A program made the position numbers and the translations under genes. This document shows positions 8,036-11,533 of a DNA stretch of 11,533 bases, one piece after another. A model generated the notes under the pieces. That model saw nothing but the letters and a program-made list of their open reading frames with translations, had not been told where the DNA came from and ran no database searches. Source of the DNA: Tubulinosema ratisbonensis (Eukaryota > Microsporidia > Tubulinosematidae); NCBI GenBank assembly GCA_004000155.1, contig RCSS01000299.1:1-11533 (forward strand), read 5' to 3'. Every line of letters starts with the position of its first letter. The stretch's first letter is position 1.

Positions 8036-8344
8036 GATGAAAAAATAACTAAAACTTATAAACTTTTTAAAAGACATTTTAATTTATCTACTGACAAATG
8101 ATTCGTAAATCGAATTATAGCTAAAATAAAAAATTAAACTTTATTTTTAATGAAAATTAAACATTTTGAAAAAGATGGGATTAACTGTCCAACCAACGAA
8201 TAACAATAATACAATAATTTTAAAGATGAACTTGAGAAAATTGTTTATGCTCATCATATGAAAAACCATTCTGGTGATAATTTCGCATTTATTTTTTATA
8301 AAAACGACAACAAAATTCAAATACTTTTTTCAAATGAATTTTAA
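8036..8344 (+). pseudogene. Possible retroviral-type (KRBA2-like) integrase fragment
   Basis: One frame carries recognisable protein-like sequence for about 100 codons with only four stops. It reads DEKITKTYKLFKRHFNLSTDK, FVNRIIAKIKN, HFEKDGINCPTNE, then an unbroken run from 8210 containing ELEKIVYAHHMKNHSGDNFAF. The spaced histidines in that last segment (8252-8269) resemble the first half of an integrase zinc-binding H-H-C-C domain. The upstream lysine-rich part resembles the region before it in KRBA2-like integrase genes. The two cysteines and the DDE core are not visible downstream. In such AT-rich sequence a 44-codon open run could occur by chance, so this is a moderate guess. Confidence 0.35.
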
Positions 8345-9120
8345 TAAATTAATAAGTTTTATAATAAATCAGTTTCTGATAAAAAATTTCCAAAATCATT
8401 GTTTATTTAATTTCTTTTTTTAAGTTTTAGTTTTGAGAATAAAAATAGCATATAATAATTTATTATTGTTAATTTTTAATAAGCAGCAAAATTGCAAGAA
8501 TTTTCGACCAGAGTTTAAATTTGCTGTATGTTGTAAGATAAGTGTTTTCTATTTTGTTTTCAGGCTAGAATAGAAACAGATTATTTAGAGAAGAGAATAT
8601 AATAAAAGAATTTTATGAAAACTTTACATAAAAAATAACATTTATAACAAAACATGTGCCTTTTTAGCATTACAGCTAATTAAGAAATTAAATCGTTAAA
8701 TATTTTGTTTTATGTATAATTTATTTAAGTATGACTTGGTAAAAATTTAAGATTTACAAAATTTTATTTAAATTATAGAAAAACTAATACCGACAAATCA
8801 TAAAGTAGAATATTAGAACAAATTATAAATACTTTATTGAAAAAATGTTATGCAATCTAAATTTATCTCGATACGACAGATACCTAGCCTTCGCAGATCA
8901 TACTTATTTTATAAAATAAAAAAAATATGCCGATTTATCATTTGGATAGATTTTAATATTCTAAAACATGTATTAATTTTTTTACAGATTTCAATAGTGA
9001 TTATATATTTATATAATTTTTCAAATTCATATAAATTTTAACATTTTTTAATACGATTTCATATGAAATTCTTTGTTTCCTAATTTTTATATAAAAATTT
9101 TATAAATTTTTTATATTTAA
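8345..9120. other. AT-rich stretch with no gene seen
   Basis: Nothing here is supported as coding. A 63-codon open frame at 8850-9041 has a biased Ile/Phe/Tyr composition typical of translated A/T noise. No repeats or RNA genes were recognised. Confidence 0.5.
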
Positions 9121-9167
9121 TGTAGGCTTCCGCGGAGGGACCTCCTCTCCTTGGAGGTACCTTATGA
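9121..9167. repeat. GC-rich island with a strong hairpin
   Basis: This is an abrupt GC-rich patch in DNA that is otherwise nearly all A/T. CCGCGG is a palindrome at 9130-9135. ACCTCC at 9140-9145 and GGAGGT at 9153-9158 form a 6-bp stem with a 7-nt loop. GGAGG at 9134-9138 is an alternative partner for the same CCTCC, so two mutually exclusive foldings are possible. It could be the end of a decayed element, part of a structured RNA, or an unrelated insertion. I recognise no known RNA. Confidence 0.45.
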
Positions 9168-11147
9168 AAATACTGTTTACTTTAAATGAATTGTTTTTGT
9201 AGATTTTCTATAACCCATGCTTTAATTAAAAAACTTTCTTATAAACTTTTAAGCTTCGGTCTAAGAACACGAAAGACTTTTTAAATAGTGCAAAAGGAGA
9301 CATTCTTATACTCCTGTCATTTAATATTTTTATTCAGCATTAAAAACATTCGATTCTAATAAATATTTTTAAAAAAAATTAAATTTAAAATAATTAATTT
9401 TTCTATCTATAAGAAGATAAGAGATACTTTAAATAACAACATTAGTAAAAATTTCTAAATATATAATATTATCGAAAGTTTATTTAAAACGACTACTGCT
9501 ACTTAATAACACATACCTATAGAATAAAAATTAAATTTAAATAATTTAAAAAAACAAAAACATTTTTAAATAAGTCTTATTTTATAAAAATTTAAGGCTA
9601 ATTTTTTAAAATACTTTTATAAAAATTTTTCATAAATTTTACAAAAATCAAAAGATACAAGTTTTACATAATAAAGAGTGATTTTATTATCTTTTTAGGG
9701 TATGTCTTTTAAAACAAATTTGTTTTTTTGCATTTAGACACAATTGATAACCAACGAAATAATATTATATTATTTATGATAAAAATCTATAGAACAATAA
9801 AATTTTTACATAAAAATCGCATTAAAAAGTCTTTTTTTTAAATTTTCAAAATTCTAAAATACCAATGGAAGAGGAATTCTTCTTTTTTAATATGAGCAAA
9901 ATAGACAATCTATAACAATAATTTATTTACTCCTTCGTCTACTGAGTCAAAAAAAGTAAATATATGCTTCGATGATAATAAATGTTTGGTCTCATCAGAC
10001 TATTTGACTTACCTAATTTTTAGAATATTAGATTAAAGTTTAACCAATCAATTAAATCATTCAAATATTCATATAATTTACTTTCTTTAATTTATTTAAA
10101 ATCAAGAGAGGTGTTTACTTTGGAAAAGAAAGCAGTAATAAAATTTCAAAAAGTTTTTCAAATTTTAATATATTCAAACACAATTTACAATTTTTAAAGA
10201 AACCTTCTTTTTAAAAAATATTGTTTTACACAGAACACCCCTTTTCTAAAAAAAATTTTAGCTCTACTTCATATACAATGTCAATTTTAAAAGAGAACCA
10301 AAAAGTACCTTAAAACAAAATTTTTTTGAAGATAAAAACAAAACCCTTTCGATAATTTTCAAATAACTTACATTATTAAAACTACGACAATTTATTTAAC
10401 AAAGAAAAGAAAAAATAGCAAAATCTGTAAAAATAATTAAAGAATTAAAATAAAATAAATATTTTTGCGTTACACAAAAGAATAAGAAAATAAATTTAAA
10501 TTTACTGGTAATATTTTTTTATTGTCTAGAGATGGGAAATACATACGATGATTTTTAGTTTTACCTTCTATATAAAGAAAATAAACACCTAGTTAAAAGA
10601 AAAATAAGGTAAAATATTTCTTCACACTTAGGTATAGCTCAAGATAATGCAAACCTTTCTTCCGCTAAAACCCATCCCCGTGCACTCTATTGACTGCCTA
10701 AGTCTACCTTACTTTGCAGGCTTTTGTATAGGACATGATAATGAAAATATGAATTATAGGAGGATTTGACATTATTATGCATTTTTGTTTAAAAATACTA
10801 GCTAATGCAAAAGAGTAAATATTCGTAAGCATATTTATAACAAAGATAAATAAGGGAAAATGTATTTTTTTAATGACAAATATTAAAACATTTTCAAATA
10901 ATATACCGTTTTTATGTAATTAAAAACAATTTGATTAATGTAAAACCAACCCATTTCTCATGATATTAAGAAACAAAAGAGCTTATTTAATAAATACTGT
11001 CTTTGTATATAAGAGCAACGATATATATTTGCTTCAAAAATAATTTTATAAATATAATAAAAAAAATTAATTTAATCGATTAAAAATTAAATTTATTGGT
11101 TATTTTTCTCCTTTTTTAACATAAAAAATAAAAAAATATTTTTTCAA
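9168..11147. other. Long AT-rich gene-free stretch
   Basis: There are dense stops in all six frames across nearly 2 kb, with no frame showing conserved motifs. One patch at about 10660-10735 is less AT-rich (GCTAAAACCCATCCCCGTGC region) and may be the remains of a gene or RNA. I could not build a tRNA cloverleaf from it and did not recognise it. The long spacing contrasts with the compact gene order typical of small microsporidian genomes. Confidence 0.5.
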
Positions 11148-11438
11148 ATGATAATTCCTAAGTGTAGTTACAATCCGATTATAAAACAAGAAGATGACAA
11201 ACAATTAACATGTGAATTTAACGTGCCTAAAGAAGCATCTCAAAACTGTAAAATTGATTCAAAGGGCGATACAGTATATGTTAATTATGAATGTGAAAAA
11301 TCCGAAAAAAAGGAAAATAAATCATATCAATCTAAAATTAAACAGTCATTTTCTTATTCAACAGGAAAACAAATAAAAAATTTTACACATAAATTTGAAA
11401 ATGACAAACTTATACTCGAAGTATTTTTTGATAAATAA
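11148..11438 (+). CDS. Small Hsp20/alpha-crystallin-domain protein, 96 aa
   Basis: An open frame from ATG 11148 to TAA 11436-11438. The order of features fits an alpha-crystallin domain, the core of small heat shock proteins, which are ATP-independent chaperones that bind unfolding proteins. LTCEFNVPKEA (20-30) looks like the strand with the conserved Pro, KIDSKGDTVYVNYE (35-48) like the next strands, a Lys/Glu-rich loop follows (50-58), then SYQSKIKQSFSYS (59-71) and KFENDKLILEVFF (82-94), which corresponds to the usual ENGVLTI-type strand. The protein is almost only this domain: no extended N-terminal arm and no C-terminal I-x-I tail, both used for oligomer assembly in typical family members. 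A distant p23/CS-type protein is the main alternative. The upstream A/T tract (11098-11147) would hold the promoter. It is well separated from the transposon block and appears intact. Confidence 0.65.
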   Translation: MIIPKCSYNPIIKQEDDKQLTCEFNVPKEASQNCKIDSKGDTVYVNYECEKSEKKENKSYQSKIKQSFSYSTGKQIKNFTHKFENDKLILEVFFDK

Positions 11439-11439
11439 A
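11434..11439 (+). promoter_or_regulatory. AATAAA poly(A) signal overlapping the stop codon
   Basis: The gene ends GAT-AAA-TAA-A, so AATAAA spans the stop codon, in the same register as at the end of the 659-aa gene on the other strand. This supports both as real transcription units, with the caution that the hexamer is common in A/T-rich DNA. Confidence 0.4.
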
Positions 11440-11482
11440 CTGAAGAACATTTATTTTATATATAAACAATGTAGAAAATCTT

Positions 11483-11533
11483 NNTTTTTTAGNANNAATT
11501 TATNNTTNANNTTGTNNNTCNTTTNNANNNTTT
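11483..11533. other. Ambiguous bases at the window edge
   Basis: N's are interspersed with T-rich bases from 11483 on. This is low-quality sequence at a contig end or gap, and nothing can be annotated here. Confidence 0.95.

Noticed and set aside
8850..9041. 63-codon open frame on the plus strand
   Set aside because: Ile/Phe/Tyr-rich with no recognisable motif; plausible by chance at this base composition.
10660..10735. tRNA gene in the less AT-rich patch
   Set aside because: No T-loop consensus or acceptor pairing could be built on either strand.
1..11533. CRISPR array, rRNA gene or bacterial-type operon
   Set aside because: No regularly spaced repeats, no rRNA-like conserved blocks and no clustered co-directional genes are visible.

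Overview
The window is very AT-rich and reads like a gene-poor stretch of a microsporidian (fungal-related intracellular parasite) genome. The basis is indirect: intact genes are compact and intronless, AATAAA overlaps the stop codon in both of them, and the broken transposases belong to families common in microsporidia (IS1595/Merlin-like, Tc1/mariner-like, MULE-like). No species can be named from the sequence alone. The last ~50 bases contain many N's, so the right edge is a contig end or assembly gap.

Layout. An intact gene of unknown function (659 aa, minus strand) occupies 139-2118. From about 2290 to 6960 lies a nested block of dead DNA transposons. Its frame is a long, diverged inverted repeat: left arm about 2290-2870, right arm about 6960 back to 4985. 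Between the arms sit a broken IS1595/Merlin-type transposase (about 2976-3796) and a broken Tc1/mariner-type transposase (about 3980-4954). The right arm is interrupted by a second, different Merlin-type element (about 5285-6417) that still has about 95-bp terminal inverted repeats, and probably by a ~120-bp MITE-like insertion (about 6542-6660). To the right are weaker relics: a MULE-like transposase (about 6889-7529) and a possible retroviral-type/KRBA2-like integrase fragment (about 8036-8344). A GC-rich hairpin stands out at 9121-9160. About 2 kb of AT-rich sequence then holds no gene that I can see. An intact 96-aa ORF at 11148-11438 looks like a bare alpha-crystallin (Hsp20) domain.

Only the two end genes appear functional. 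All the transposase copies carry multiple stops and frameshifts, several of them single-base changes from a sense codon, so the middle is a graveyard of at least three, probably four or five, mobile-element families. The nesting gives a relative order: the inverted-repeat unit is older than the second Merlin element inserted in its right arm. I see no evidence of a working new system. The nested architecture and the 659-aa unknown gene are the most interesting items.
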